From Lichenostomus cassidix (lineage: Eukaryota > Chordata > Aves > Passeriformes > Meliphagidae), in NCBI GenBank assembly GCA_008360975.2, contig CM039182.1, positions 104,315,443 to 104,379,442 of the forward strand: 64,000 nt of DNA. Reading direction: 5' to 3'. Each line of letters opens with the position of its first letter. Positions within the stretch are counted from its first letter, which is position 1. The position numbers and the translations under genes are program-made. Under the pieces are notes generated by a model. That model made no database searches. It was not told the DNA's origin and was given only the letters and a program-made list of their open reading frames with translations. This document shows, piece after piece, positions 1 through 15,000 of this stretch.

Positions 1-3000
1 AGAAAAAAGTGTAGAGTTTCACAAGTCACTTTGATAGCTACTACTGCAATTAAGTTTACTATTAAATGGCTATAAACTGATTTTTCATTAAAGCACTAAT
101 TGAAACCATTGATGTAAAATGCACCTATACCAGAGAACTTGTAATTATTTTAACTTTCACTATGTAACAGCACATCTGTTGATCATTCTCTTACATTATT
201 TATCTGTTTCTAGAGATGTGTGATTATTGCTTTGCTCTTCTGTTTCTTATTGTAATGTGCTTTACAAATTTTTAATTTCAAACCACAATTCAAACAATGG
301 AAGTGAAGAATAAAATCTGCAGACTTTGAAGTCTGTGCAGTTTCCATTTATTTCTCTTTTTCTGAAAACTGGGTTGAATAAATCTCTAAACAGGCTATCA
401 GGCTGCACATAGATGATGGACAAAAATATTTTGTATTGTCTATTTCCACTGCTAAGCATTATAGAACTGGTCTTCAGATGTCTCTAGTGTAAACACACTG
501 AATGTCAAAAAAACACAAGTGAGGACTGTCATACCTCTCTGATCAGTCCAAAATGGTTTGAATTTGCTCCAAAATGGGCTTCGTATAAAGCACAAATTCT
601 TTCTAAATGAAAAAGCATTTTTTTATAAAACCATCACTTTCAGCTCTCCTTTCCAAAATCAGTATTATCAAGTGTTCTGTACTTAACTTCACCTGCTTTC
701 TCATGTCACTGCAGTTACTTTCAAAAGAAGAACTCTGATATTTGTGTGAGATGTCTCACATAAAATAACAACAAAGAAATAGTTACCAGCCTTGCAGAAC
801 ACTAGATTAGATATTAATTCATGTCCTGGGCTAAAAGTTGTCCTATAAAGAGTTGCCTCAATTCCCACAGTGTTCAAGTGGAGCCACTACTGTCAGTGAT
901 TAATCTGTGCTCCCTTTGGAAGGGGATGTTAATTGGTTGGACACTGAGTAATGGATGATGGTGTGAAGAATAGATTTATGTAATGTTGGAACTTAAAATA
1001 TAATTGAAACAATACCTTGGAAGGAAAAAACTATATTCTTTACTTTGGATATGTGTAAGGATATGGGTGGAGAAAGGGCAGGAAAAAATATAGTTGGTTT
1101 TCTCTACTGTGCTTCATCTCAATGAAAAACCAGCATAATTCATTTCAACATACCTGCTTTTCTTTGTAGCTTAGGGTTTGGTGTACATGCTTGAGTGGCA
1201 GAGAACAAAATGTACTTTTTGAAGATAAGAAATGTTCTAAATGATGAGAGCAACATGCACTGAACAAGCACAAATCATTCAGACACCTCTCTCAATTGCA
1301 CATGTTGAATTTAAGTGACTTAAAATTACATTGAAGTAATAATCTAAGAATACATAGAACCTTTTTTTCCTAAATCCTGCTTTTAGAGTTTATGTTCTTA
1401 TTGTGCATCAAACAGCTGTTGATGGCAAGTCTCTAAGTGACTGGCTCAAATCTGAGCTGAATAGTATTTTGGAATGAACTATTTCCAGTCTTTGCTCTTC
1501 CAAACCAGCCTTGTCTCTGAAAATTATAAACATCTGTATTTGCAGTCTTGTCTTTTGCTCTTGCTGGTGGAATGGCCTGCATTGAAAATCTCAGGTCTAG
1601 AGATTTTGGTGGAGCTGAATAAGCATCTGAATCCTGATGGTCATGGAGCTGCAATGGGTGAGTTTGTAAGGTCAGAACAATGCTGGTTTTGAATAGTGCT
1701 GGTGCATGTTGCTGGAAGATCTGTCAGTCAGGGGATTTCAAAACACATGCTATTGTATTAAAACGTTGACAGAATTTTAATAAAGTTACAATTGCTTAAA
1801 GAGTGTTCAAACTTATTTTACTTGTGTTTTTACCTTATTATCTGCCTCACACTGTTAATATGTAAATGTAAATGATGTAGGTTCATGAAGTATTTTAACA
1901 ATGCTACCTAATTCTTTCATTGTCTTTGCAGTAACCCTTCAGGGCAGAGCTTCATGGAAATGCAGACCTCACTGAAAAATATTTATCTGAATTATTAAAA
2001 CCATGTATGGCTAAGAGTAGTATTATGAAAACTTTGGATATGATTTGGATTTTCTTGATTCAAACTATTTATGCTAATCATCTTAAGTTATAAATCAGTA
2101 GTTCATAGAGAACTTTGAAATTCAAACATTTGTATTGCTGTTTGTCTTTTAGAGCATAGGTGAGAGAGTTTTGTAATTGAGAGGAATCATGTTTTCATTG
2201 GTAGTTCTAGTGGGGGGTTGTTTTTTGAGGTTTTCTGTGGGGAAGGAAATTAAATGGGTGACAACAAAGTTGTGTTATCTCTCTAAAAACAGTTACACTT
2301 TACTACTGGTCATGGTTGAAAGTCATATTTTACTGTAGTCTAAAAAGCATTGGGGTTTTTTTCATTGAAGCTGAATGTTTGAACAGAAGATTCTGTTGTA
2401 AATGAGAATTGCTTTTTGCTTTGAATTTCAAAAGGGCAGATTTCATTTAATCTCTGCTAGCTGTGTACACCAGAAGAGCACTCCACTGCGCTTCCTTCTG
2501 CAGGTGCTAGATTCTGGATTGCCAGAAGGTGCAGCTGTGGCTGTTAGCAAAAAGTCAGAGGAACTGTGTTAGACTGTGCTACGTTCCAGTTTGTTCCTTG
2601 CTACTTAGTGCTGTTAAATAACTATCGACTAATACTGTCATATGTACTGAGCTTTTATCTGTTTATTCTATGCCATGTGTTTTGTTTCTGTGTTGTTTTC
2701 TGCTCTATCTGAAACAAGTGTTAGCTGTTTGCTGTTTAGCAACTTGTAGTTTCCCAATTTTTTTTTTTTTTTTTGGTGGATAGTCAAAACTTGTGGCATA
2801 TAACTGAGTTGGCAAAGAAAAAAGTTGCACAACCTGTCATGAAACTTCATCACCATCACTTTCCTCTAGTACAGAAATATATTTTGTTTCCAAAAATGCA
2901 AACTGACAAGTATTTACATGTTTAGTGCTCAGGCACGTGATTTTTATTTTTATTCACCAGAACTTTAACATAAGCGCAATAAAATTCTCTGCTTGGATAA

Positions 3001-6000
3001 AACTGATAGCAGCTTCTTGTCCATCAGTATAGAGATGGGAAGTCATGTCCTTTGCTTGATGAAGGGAAATCATAGTATCCTACAGCCAGCTGACTGGTGA
3101 ACTCCACCTCAGAGGGTCAGTGTGGAGAAGATGTCAGTCAAAATATTCTTTTTCAATACTCTTGAGGGGTCATTCAGCTTCAGGATGGAGCTTTGCTGCT
3201 GGAGTCAGCTTTCCCTTTAATGCTTCTCCAGAGACTGACACACCACCTATAGCTCCCGGTGTTAATAGGACTGCACCTCCCTCTATCTGCAATTCAGACA
3301 TAAGGATGGGAAGAAGCATTTGATCTGGTTGAAATTTGTCATGGTGCTGTAAATTATGACTTAGAACCTTAAGCAAGCCAGAAAGGTAGTGGAGGTTGTT
3401 AGTAACGAAGCAAACAAAGTCTCTATCTGCAGCTTTTTCTTCACTGGAATGAATTCATTGCCCAACTGCCCTTTGGCCTCATCTTTCCAAAGAAACCCTG
3501 TATTTCTAGTGAAGAGAAGCTCACATTCAAACTCTGCTAGCTGGTACCTAAGTGCCCAAGAGGTACTTAGCATGGGGAGGAAAATGTTTTGTACTCACTG
3601 TTGTGACTATTACTTGCAACACAAAAGCATCCACAAATCTGCTCCATGAATTTGGTTTAAATGAATGTGCATATACTTAGAATCTTCTACTTAATATATG
3701 CAGGGGGAAAACACCAGTAATAAATGCACTGCCTTCTTTTAAAGTAGCACACTACTGTAAGGACTTTACAGTATGTAAATGTCCTGATTCATTCTACCAT
3801 CAAACAGAAAACCCACCAACAGGGTATTTCTTCATGTTTTTTCCCTGCAGTGCAGTGCAAAGGTACCCAAGCTTGACTGTTCAGAGAAAGGTTGGACTTT
3901 GATAGATACTGACTCTAGGACTGCGAGGAGCTCCACGTGAGCTATCCAGTCCACTGCTCAGAACATGGTGCCCACAAAGCTGCCTGCAGCTGTGGGTGGG
4001 CTCTTTCTGCTTCTTGAGCTGCCTCCTCCCTCCAAATATCTTTGCTCTGCATGTGCTGGGAAGATACAGCCTAGTCAGGGCTGTATGTCAAGTCCATGCT
4101 TTGCTAACAAAAGAAACAAACTCAAAGGCCTGCCTTATCTTTGCAGGAGCTACTGCAGATCCCACTGCTCTCCCATTCCACCACTGGGGGGGAGCTACTC
4201 CTTGGCTTTCAGGCATGTAATGCAAAATTCATTAGTCAGACACTGAAATTGTTATATTTGTTGTTAAACTTCCTCTGACCGACAGACCTTTAGCTTGCTT
4301 TTGGTTTTTGCATATAGGAAAAAGAATACAGACCTGTTAGATGAACAGTGCTAGCAATTCTTGCATAGTTGGAGTCTCATTGAAAATAATCCTTTGCAGT
4401 TCTCTGGTGATCTTTAATGTGCTTGTCCAGTTCATGTGATCCAGTAATACTCTATACTGTGGCAGTAAACACTTGATAAATTTTTGCCACTGACTTGACA
4501 ACAGAGAGAGGAAGTGTTCAGCTGAGGAGTAGAGAGCTTTTATGGACAGAAAGCTGTGTGATCTCTGCTCTGGGGAGTTCACCTTTGCCTGGTCTGGGCA
4601 TTTGTAAAGCTGCAAGTTACCATTTATTGATCTACATTTTCTCCCCCTCTAGTCTGACTCAGCATTCCCAGTTTGAAGAAAATATGTGGGACTGCAATCC
4701 AGAGAAAAGCGTTACTATTTCTGAGGCAAACAAGATGGTTTGGGTATGAAGGAAGGCAGCTTTTTTGGTAGCTCATACTGGAGGAGTGGGGAAGAAACGA
4801 GACAGTCTTACTTGTATTTTCACATCCCTTATATGAAGATCTGCAAATGTTTGATATTTAGATTAGAGAATAACCTCAAGTTTTGCCCCCTGAAGTAACA
4901 ATATTCCTTTTGTTTTCCGTAGTCTTGTGTTCCAGAGCCTTTTGTTCACATTTACGTTTCCTCTGAACTGAGATTGCCTAGTCTTGCTGCTCTGTCTCAT
5001 CAGTTCCAAGCTAGTCCTTTCCAGTGTAGAAAGTCCCCTTTCTTCTTTAGCCACATGCAGCAGAGACCACCTTTCTTCTTCCACCTATGTCCCTTTTGCC
5101 TCCCAACTGGCATCCTCCCTGCTTCAACCACAGGTCTTTGGATTTGGGTGATCTGATCATCTATGCCAGTGTTTCCCATCTCTGCTTCATCTATCACGTT
5201 GGCACGAGGACCTAGAGGTCTGTTGATTCCTGAACCCAGGTGGTGAAACTACATAAGGAAAAGCAGGAGACTACAGGCAGCTGTTCCTATAGTTGCCTCA
5301 ACATTTGCAAGCATAAAATGCCAGTGAAGAGAAAGGCAGATCTTCCTCTGGGTTGTGGCTACAGTATGCTGGATAGAAAGAACATGTAATTTTTTACACT
5401 TGCTCTGACATAAACAATATTTAACTGCTCCAGCCTGGTTGGTATCCCTTGAAATTTCAGCAAGTTTATGGCAAGAACACCATGTTCACTTTTTGAATGG
5501 CTAATTTTATTCACAGAGATAATAAAAAATGGGTAGCTACTCTGGTGTAAATGAATGAAAGAGGACTGCTTGGAGAACTGGTCTGGGCTGGAGAGCACAG
5601 GGAGTTATTTATATGGAAGGGTAAGTCCTGAATGAAACAGTCCAGGTCAGAGTGGCGTTGCTAAACCCAGGCGTTACCAAGTTCCTCTGACCCAGATGAA
5701 GGTCTTTTTCTTGGCAACTTCAGTAAGAAAACACTGGCTCTTGTGTGCCTCTGCCTTGGTTGCTACATTGGTGAGGCAGAGGCCTGTAGAGATTATGGTC
5801 TGATTTGTATTTGAAATAGATCACCAAGAAATGATGGACTTGCCCTGGCTGGTAATAGTTCAGAGTGCCGTGCCCTGGTCCTCTCTGACCTGGACTGGTT
5901 TCCACTGTGACCATCAATTATCAAAGACTTAGAGATTTTAAAAGGCATATTTAACACAATGTCCATCGTCTGTGTAAGTGTAGGAAATAATTAAATGAAC

Positions 6001-9000
6001 ATATAATTATGCTCAAATATTTTGCTTATCTCTTTCTGGGAAGGTGAGCAACATGAGTGGAGAGGAACTACAAAATAGATATATATATAATGTGTATATA
6101 AGAAAATATGTATTTCTATATGCAAAACCAGTGATTTGCATAGTAAGTAACTGTTTGTGAGAGGCGTGCAGAATCTCTTTTACATCAGGACACCTGTACT
6201 TTGGTTACACCAAATCATCTTCAAAGATACGTTACTAGTGTGGGGTTTGGTGCATTTTGTAGTATGTGGTATCCTCCTCTTCGAAGCAATTTTATGTTTT
6301 CCCCTCAAAAACTGGAATTCCTCACAATTTTAACAGTTAGATGTGTTAGAACTTGGGGTAAGTAAGGGAAGAGGAGGAAATTTTAACTGCATTATAAGAA
6401 AAATTGTTTTGATTACTTAGGAGTACCGAGCAGGCCCAGGGAGAGAAGGAAGGCGTATGATCCTGCTCACAAGGGAGAGTGAGAAGCAGCCATAATTCAA
6501 TTCAGAAAGCATAATCTGTGCAAAACGTTTTTTTCTTTACACTTTCTACTCATTTGGTGCACAGTAATGCTGACTGTCTCTACAATTTGTCTGGATTTTA
6601 AATCAGATCAGTGTAATTAGCTAACTTTACTTATTAGCTTGAGCTGACTCTAGTGGCACAATGGTTGAATTGGTTGCCATTATATTTGTTTAACTGCTGT
6701 AAAGTAAGATTCTCACAATGGGTTCCTACACTTAAATAGCACTGTTGAGCACTGGTGCCATATCAATCAGTCAGACCTTTCCCTCCTGCTGTCTGCTCTG
6801 ATAGACAGTTCTGCTGATGTGGGGACTCTGGAAGAAGAGATCAGGAAGAAGGGATGATGGATAAAGACCATCTCCTGTCTTGGGAGGAAATCAGAAAAAT
6901 CCTTTCTTTGACTATCAACAAGCTGCTTTGTCAAGGTGTCAGAAGATTAATTATGCTCATGCAAGAGGCAAGAGTGGCTGTTTTCCGTGCTGGTTTTGGT
7001 GTAATGGGGTGGCATTCTTCTGAACTGTGGCAGAGAATTGCAAAGAAAGAGGCTTAAGAGATTTCAGCCCCCTAACATCACTGTCCCATAAGCGTTTGTA
7101 AAGCTCTTAGGCACACATCCACAGTGCTGTGAAGTTCTGCCAGTAATTGATTAATCAAAGTGTTTTTTTCGAGTGCAGTATGGACTTGATCTCGTGAAAC
7201 ATTTGGTGCCAGCTGCTGTTAAAGTCTGTCTTCATTATGGGTAGTTAGGGTTCTTTATATAGAACAAGCTTTCAATGAAAAGATGCAGAAAACCTTTCCA
7301 CAGCACAACCGTGAACGTGAAAACATGCAACCACTCATTAGTTTCTGGAGTTTATAAATCAATAAAAGGGAAACTCTCCAGTAAGTGTTTGGAGTATTTT
7401 ATATTGGAGCTGAGCAAATCTGCTTCATGTTTTCTTTTATCCATCATCCTTTTGTACATTTTGGAATAAATTAAGTGTAAAGTGTAATACAAAATGAATG
7501 ATTTTATATTTTGAATTAATCTTTTAAAATGTGCTAACTTTAATTTTGAGCAGATTAGGTTTAGGTAGAAAAGAAAAAGGGGGGGTTTCCTAGAATAAAT
7601 CTAAACTGTAGACTTGAAGAAATTAACTACTTGAAATATTAAGTCATTTTTACTAAGTCACTCGATATATTAAATGAGGATCTTCAAAAGCTCTTTAAAT
7701 TTTGAACAAACTATGTCAGTAAAAGGACTCCTTCCATCTGGCCTAATCTGTCTCAACCCCATGCTCAGATGAAGAAGAGCATTTTTTTGTAATCTGCTAA
7801 TTTGATATAATTTTGGGGTTTTTTCTTGAAGGGATCAAGTCTTGAGTTAATAAAAGATCCATGTCACTTTATTAGTTTTGGTTTAAGATGTTTTGAACTC
7901 TAGTATGCGGTAGCTGAAACTCTAACAAAACTAAACATTTTAAACATGACTGTGCCTGACCTTGAAATGCTGCTGATAAAAGCTAATGCTGTTAAATTGC
8001 ATGCCAAATTAACCCTCATTTCCAAATGCTTTGTGTGTGTGTTTCCTGTAGGATAGGCTTTGATCCTGCCAAGCAACTCTTCTTTTACAATCAGTTATTT
8101 TTTAATGAAGGAAAATCAATGAGCAAGGTTCAGTAGCTGATTTCAGCGGTGGTGAAATGAAATGTTTTGTTTTACATCCTTCTGCCACTGGGCTTTGTCT
8201 ACTGTGTCAGATGCCTGATGTGATACAGTATTTTTGTGTAGAGGAAATGGTGATTTTCATCTTAAAACTTTATTTTCACGTGTGTAAACCTTATCAAGGA
8301 TTACAAGTTCATGTGAGAAAGGCACGGGAAACTGGTGAATATACTGGGCAAGGAATACTTTCTGAAGCAGTCGATTTGGGGGGTTTTTTAAGTCTTACTG
8401 AGGCTTAGCATCTGTAAAGAGGGAGTTTAAGCTAAATCAAGAGAAAAAAAGTTAATTACCTCACAAGTGCTTTTTTGTTGAAGCATCCAGGTTCACATTA
8501 TTTTAACAGTTTGTTTTGGAGTGTTTGTTTTTAATTCAAAAGTTATGTTGCAGGAACATCTGCCTGTGCAATCCATGGGTTTTTCATTTGCATCTTTCGA
8601 GAAATATGGACTTGGTATGAAATTTAATGGGATATAATCATGTACCTTTTCAGACCAGCAGGCCTGTGTAGCTCTGGTGGTGTAAACTCCCACTAAAATC
8701 AGACAACAGGCATGAGCAGAAACTGCTCACATACAGATGCTGGGTCTCTGTTGGTTCTTGTCTGCTGAGGACTTCGAATGTTCTCATTTTAAAATGGAAG
8801 TGGATCTTTTTATGCTCTGACAAATGAACTGCCGTCTGCATAAATTCATTTGAAGGGAACATTATCTTCCTGTGTGAACCTTGGTGGGAAGTGCTTTCAG
8901 GCCATAAAGTGAATCATTGGTCTCCTTGAGTTAGCGTTGGTATCTTGGCCTCTCTCTGGCATCTCCTCCAGGATGTTTAGCTCCTGGACCTCTGTCATGT

Positions 9001-12000
9001 GTCCTTTTTCTGCCACTGTGCCTGAGCCACCTGTCATCTAGACCCATCCCTGTGCCCACTCACCCACTCAGACCAAGCCTGTGTCCTGTATAAGGTCTCT
9101 GACCTAGCAGTATTACCCTTTCATTTGGAGAGGAAAATACCACTGTCCAAGCTTTCACCTTCCATCTTTACCACATCAGGACCATGTTCATCGGACTGGG
9201 CAAATGTCTCCTTATGCCTAGTCTGTGTGGCAATTGTTTCCTGAGTCTGTCACCTTCACTGTGTTACCTTTCTTTTTGCACTTCTCTGCCAGCATTTTGT
9301 TTTTGTCTCTATAATGTTAGACCTAAGCTCTTTATCTTTCCTTTCAAGGCCCTCAAAAACAACCCCAAGCCCTGAGGGTTTTTTTCTCTCCATTATCTGC
9401 CACTTGTGCCCCCTTGTTATTGAGATATCTGCCTCAGGACCCATTCAGCCCCCAGTGCCTAATGGGGCAGATGACCTTGATTTAGGACCAGCCCAGCACT
9501 GGTGAGCCTTGCTGGGTCCCTGCTACCTGGCACCGTCTCACTTGCATGGTGCTTCTGCATATGCTGAGGCATTTTGGCTGCAGGAATGGAAATGGGGCTG
9601 CATGGAGCCAGCCTGGCCAGCTCCTGAGCCGGGGTGGATGAGCTTTCTCCAAGCCAGAGGCAGCCAGTTACTGCACCAGCACCAGCTCTGCTTGGGAGGG
9701 GATTTTTTTTCACCCTGATTCTGACCTGACCTTGCTGCTGTCAGGAGAGCTGTTTAAACATCTGTACTCTGTGGTCTCACTCTCTGGAGCCGGATTTTCC
9801 TGGTACCCAGTGTATTCCAGCACCCACTTCTCTGTAGACTAGGGGTAACTCTTTTCCTTTGTGTGGCCTGTTGTCTCATGTGGATGCTTGGGAAAGCAGC
9901 CAATCTGTAGGTCAGGGTAGCATCTTTCCCAGTATGTATACTGCCAGCTCTGAGGTAACACAGACTATTGGAAAAGCATGTTGTGCTTTACATATTTTGG
10001 TGCAGGCAATTTTAGGGACTCATGGGGGTGGCGAGGTGTGAACAGTTGGGAGGGAGCAAGTTCAGAGAGCAAGGCAGCTGTGGATATTCCAAAGGCTCTG
10101 TTTTGTTTGTGAGCTTTTAAAGCAGACTCCTCCTTCCACTCAAAACAGAAGAATTAACATTCATTCAGCACAGTGAACCTTGATGCACAGCTGTTTCCTT
10201 ATGCAAGCCCATATAGTTTTCTGCCTACTTTGAAGGACCCTGGCTTTGCCTCCAGGAGAATCCAGGGGCAAGGTTTCCAGTTTGTGCCTAATGGTGGGGA
10301 TTTGCAGCAGCGTGAATGGAAGCAGGGGAGGCCTTCCCTCTGCAGCAGCAACAGATGAGCTCGTGGGTGAGCAGATTGTTCATGGCAGTGCTGAAGTGCT
10401 GCTGGAAGGGACGTCTGGAGGTCTAGTCCAGCTCCTGCTCTTAACAGCTCTGTTGCCAGCATTTGTGTTAAAACTGCTGTTAGGAGAGGATGAAAAGATG
10501 ATAGGGTATAATCAAAGATATATGCTATATTACAGCTGAGAGAATGTTAGGAAATGCTAATAGCGAGAGGAGGAGGTGATGGGCTTGTTGTTGTTGCTTT
10601 TTAGCAGCATTTCCCTGAGAGTTTAAGAGAGAATGAATTTTGCCGAAGTGACCTTTTTTTCACCTCTTACTGGCTCTTGAAAAGCCTGTGCTCCCTGAGC
10701 TGTCCACGCAAACACACAAATAATGAAAAATTCAAGTGCACATGCTCCAAGGGATAGTTAAGCATGTCTAAAAAAAATCCTCATCGCTGCTATTATGTTA
10801 GAAGGCAGTAGTTTCTCAGAAATTTTTTTTCCATTTTAATACATTAAAAATGCTTTTAATGTATCCATAAGGAAAATGTGATAAGTTCTAAATAACTAAC
10901 TAGAACCTTTTGAAGCCAGGAATATCTTTGTTGTTCTCCCTTTGCATATGTTTTCCCAAGACTTAAGGCTTTGTTGAAACATAGAAATAATATTTAGAAA
11001 GAGATAAGGTATCTGATCTTGCTAAGTCCTGTACTTTTCTGTAGAAACTCAGGGTAATTGAAGATGCTGTTTTTTCATTTTAAAATTGGGTGTACAGCAG
11101 GTAAAAAGTGAGCTTCAAAAGAGGCTGTTCTGGAAAGGAAGTAACTTGAGAAAAATGGGCAATTGAACAGGAATTGGTTTCTTAGCTTTCCTTTGAGCAC
11201 AAAGTGTTCCTGTTACACTTGCTGACCTAGTTGTCTCACCGTTATTTCAGAGCGTACTTATTTTCTCTTCGGTATTTTTTTTCTTTCTATATTCTTGGAG
11301 GAGTAATGTGCAACATTTCCCTAGTACCTGACAGTAGATAAGTCCCATTTTTGCCTTCCTAAATGAGACTATTTCGGTCTAATACTATTTTGGTTTTTTG
11401 AAAGAGGAGAACCTGTATTTTTCTGTCTTGACAGATTAATGGCCATGAATGACACCTTGCAATAAAATCAGTGTTCTGGCACAGTCCCTGTTGGGCCTTT
11501 TGTATTTACAGGGTAGGAATCCCTGATCACCAGGTTGTTTTCTGTGCAAACACTGGGAGAATGCTGGGACCAACAAGGTTGAGCTGACCTTACATGCTGG
11601 CCTGCTCATTGCCACTGACTGTCATGTTTCAAAGGTTAAACTAACTGTGGATGAAATGTAATCAGTAGTGCACTGGATCCTTTCCAGAGCTCACTGGAGG
11701 GGTGCAATAACCAGCATTGTTAGCTTTGGGAGAGCAAGAGACAGAGGTCATTACCTCTGTGTGTCTGAGCATGAGGAACCAACTGCCTTTCCTGCTACCT
11801 CCCACGTATGTTTATTTAAATCTTATCTGGAATTGTTATCCAGCTGGCCCCTGCTTTTTTAAAAAATATGTCTGTTTATTCTTCATACACTGTAATTTTC
11901 ATCTTTCTGTTCCTTTCCTAGTGTTTCCGTGAGAAAAATGTGCTTCTCTCAAACCCTGTCATTAGATGGGATGAGAATCAATACATGGGGAAGCAAAAAA

Positions 12001-15000
12001 GGCTGAAAGAAAGAATTTCTGTGTTTTTAGATGACAGCCAAACCTAGGCCAGGGTAAACCAGACAGTACTCTTAAGACAGACACATAATGCACCAGGGAG
12101 AGGACAGATGATCTTGGTAAATTTTCCTTCCTTCACTAGTGCGTAGCTAGGAAAAGAGCTAGTAAAATAGGAAGCTGGCTAGGGACAGAGAGCAAGTGTG
12201 GGAGGAGGAGGCCAAAGAGAAGCACTGAAGCAAAGATAGCATTTCTGAGAATTGATTTCCTATTTTTTTCTATACTCAACCACTCATTTTCCCCAACTCT
12301 CTGTCATTTGTGCAGTACTTTCAGTCCTCGGCATTCAGATCTACAGCAGGAGTCTGTTCTCAGCATCAGATAAAAAGGCTTTCTGGAAGGCACCAGAAGC
12401 ATGTAGGACATGGTGGGGAAGTACTGCATGTTGTCACGTTAGGAATTTTAAGGGTGACAGGTATTGAAGCCAGGGGTTTTTTGGGGTTTTTTTTTGCCTT
12501 TTTAGCTTCTACACTATGTGCTCTCTGAAAATGCCTGTATAATAACAGTAGATTTAAGTGAGGAGCAAAATTTGTCTTCCTTTTGATCTCTATGGAAAGA
12601 TTATTTTTTTACTTCATCAAAGCATTTTGTTTTCTTTATAGACCAGCGTATGGGTATGGCCTTGAAAACCAATGCATTTAGCAGAAATAGAGACTTTTTC
12701 CTTGAAAGAAGAGGGGGACAGATGGGGGACTTGCATTTCAGAGCCAGTCAGAGCTGTAGAGAGGATTAGATTATTTTAATACATGTTTTGGTATACACTT
12801 GTGATTATTGTGTTGTAATCAACTGGTGTGAATGTGAGTGCCTTTTTCAGGGTCTTTCTGTACAGGCTTTTCAGTTTGAGGTAGTTTCTGAAGAAGCCCT
12901 GGCAAAAATAGAGCCCAGTATCAGCTTGTAGGAAAGTCATATCCGTTCAGAAAAGCTCAGCTTAAGTTGATTATGATGTTGTGAGAAGAAAATGCCATTA
13001 TCCCCCTTAGCCCACCTTTATCAGACTCTCAGGTTTGTGATCACAAGCAGAGAGAGTTCCTTATCACTCACTGTTTCTATCTGTTCCTCCCTCCTGTACT
13101 TGAAAAGTAGAATGATCTTTTCGTTATTCCTGAGTCTTCATGAGATCTCTTTACTTCAGTGTGTGTGACAGAGGACAAGGTATTCTCTTTCTATTTACTT
13201 TTCTTATGAAATTCCTTTTTTTTTCCCTTGGCCATTTTTTTCCATTCTCTTCATGCCAGAGCACTGGAGATGTAGAAGAACTGAGTAAAAGCACTAGCAT
13301 CCTTGTGAATGTGGAACAGTAGTCTTTCCCATTCCTGTGTTTTTCATGTGTCTCTCTGCTAGATTTCTTTTTTAATTGGTCACAGAGCAGCTTGGTTTCT
13401 CTTCTCATCGTTTGGTAGAATGCTTCAATAGCCCCTTTCATGAATATTCCTGGACTTCCAGCATGGCAAGCAGTGTCTGGATTAGATATAATTTCTCTAT
13501 GAATGGTTTCTCCTCTCCTCTACTCTACTGGGATAACTATTTTAATAGTCTGATCTTTGTGGTCCAAAATTTTGCTCAAGGAAACTCTCTGTGCAAGTCT
13601 TCATATGGAGGAGCTTCTCAACAAAAGCAGTTTTTGATGTGAGAGAAGATGTAGACTCAAACTGCAGTCATAGAGGATATAGAGCAGCATGAGTAGTGAA
13701 GATGCCCTGATCTGTTTGTGGTTTTCCTATCAGGTCTGTAAGGAGCCCCTCAATTTTTCTGTGTATGTGGGGGTCTGTCTAGAGACCTTGTGCCAGCTCT
13801 GCTGAATCACCTTAGGAACAAGAAACCAGTTTCCTCTACCTCCCTGGTCTTCAGAAAACTGCCTAGAACAGGGTCCATGGCATTCCCAGCTAAGGGAAGA
13901 CTTGGGAGTCAGGTGCTTGCCCCTATGCAGAAATAACTAGAATTACTCAAGGAGAGGAAAGCTTTTAACATTAACAATTTTAGGAAAGTCTGGCCATACT
14001 GTGTCTTTCTGCACAAGGAACAGCAGTTAAGCAGCAAGCCCTGACAGAGTTTCCGGTTTTCTGGAATATATTAGTGATGAGGGAACTTGGGCAATACAAC
14101 TTGAAATAAAAGTTTTGCTTGGAAAAGCCATTTGTAACTGAAATGTAGGGTCTGATCATATTGAATATTTAATTAAAAAAGAATTCTGAATGGATCAGGT
14201 TTTTTTTAGAGTGCTCTGACTTTTTTTATTAGAAAGATAGTGTGTAAAATCACTAATCATAGTCTAACTGTTCATGACTACGAAGCATGTTGTTTCTCTT
14301 TGCGGTATAAAGGCCAACTGCATTGAAGTGGATAATTTTATGTGATTACTAATTGCATCCATCTTTGTATTTAGATTGGCTGATTGCTGTAAATACAAAC
14401 ACAAGTTTCTTTGAATGATGATAGGCTGAATCTCCTCAGTATAAGGGTACAAGATGAGCCTGATGTACAACAGTATCTTGTTTTTCCCCTCCATGTAGGG
14501 TTACACAGCACATATGCATGCACATTTTGGTCACAGGCCATATTTCTGTTTGAAATCTCCTTTTTCCTGGCTCGGTTCTTCACACCTTTCTCATTTTCCT
14601 TCTGTGAATTTATGAAGGCATGTTTATGCCTGAGTGCTGTTTCGGATAAGAAGACATCTTTAAATGAACAGTAAGAGAAGAGGGGCTTCCACTCTGTTTA
14701 TCTTCTGCCCATCCACCTTTTTCTCTCAGGTCATGTATGTAGCAAAAATACTGGAAGCAGTGTGGATATCATGGTAGTACTCCAGAGCAGAATGGTTTGA
14801 AAACCACACGTGCACAGCATCTACTCCGTACTATTGGGCTTTTGGGCTGTGATGTGTCTTGGTACAGATGTCCTCAGGGATGGCCATATTCCATAAATAG
14901 AGGCCTGCATGATGTCTTTCCCCTTTCAGATATGTTTAATGGCTTTGTATTTTGACAAAGTCACCAAGTAGCAGAAGGTGTCCTCAAAGCTTTTTCTAAC

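Noticed and set aside
8900..9720. GC-richer block with several open frames on both strands
   Set aside because: No CpG clustering, splice pattern or protein similarity; open frames are explained by base composition.
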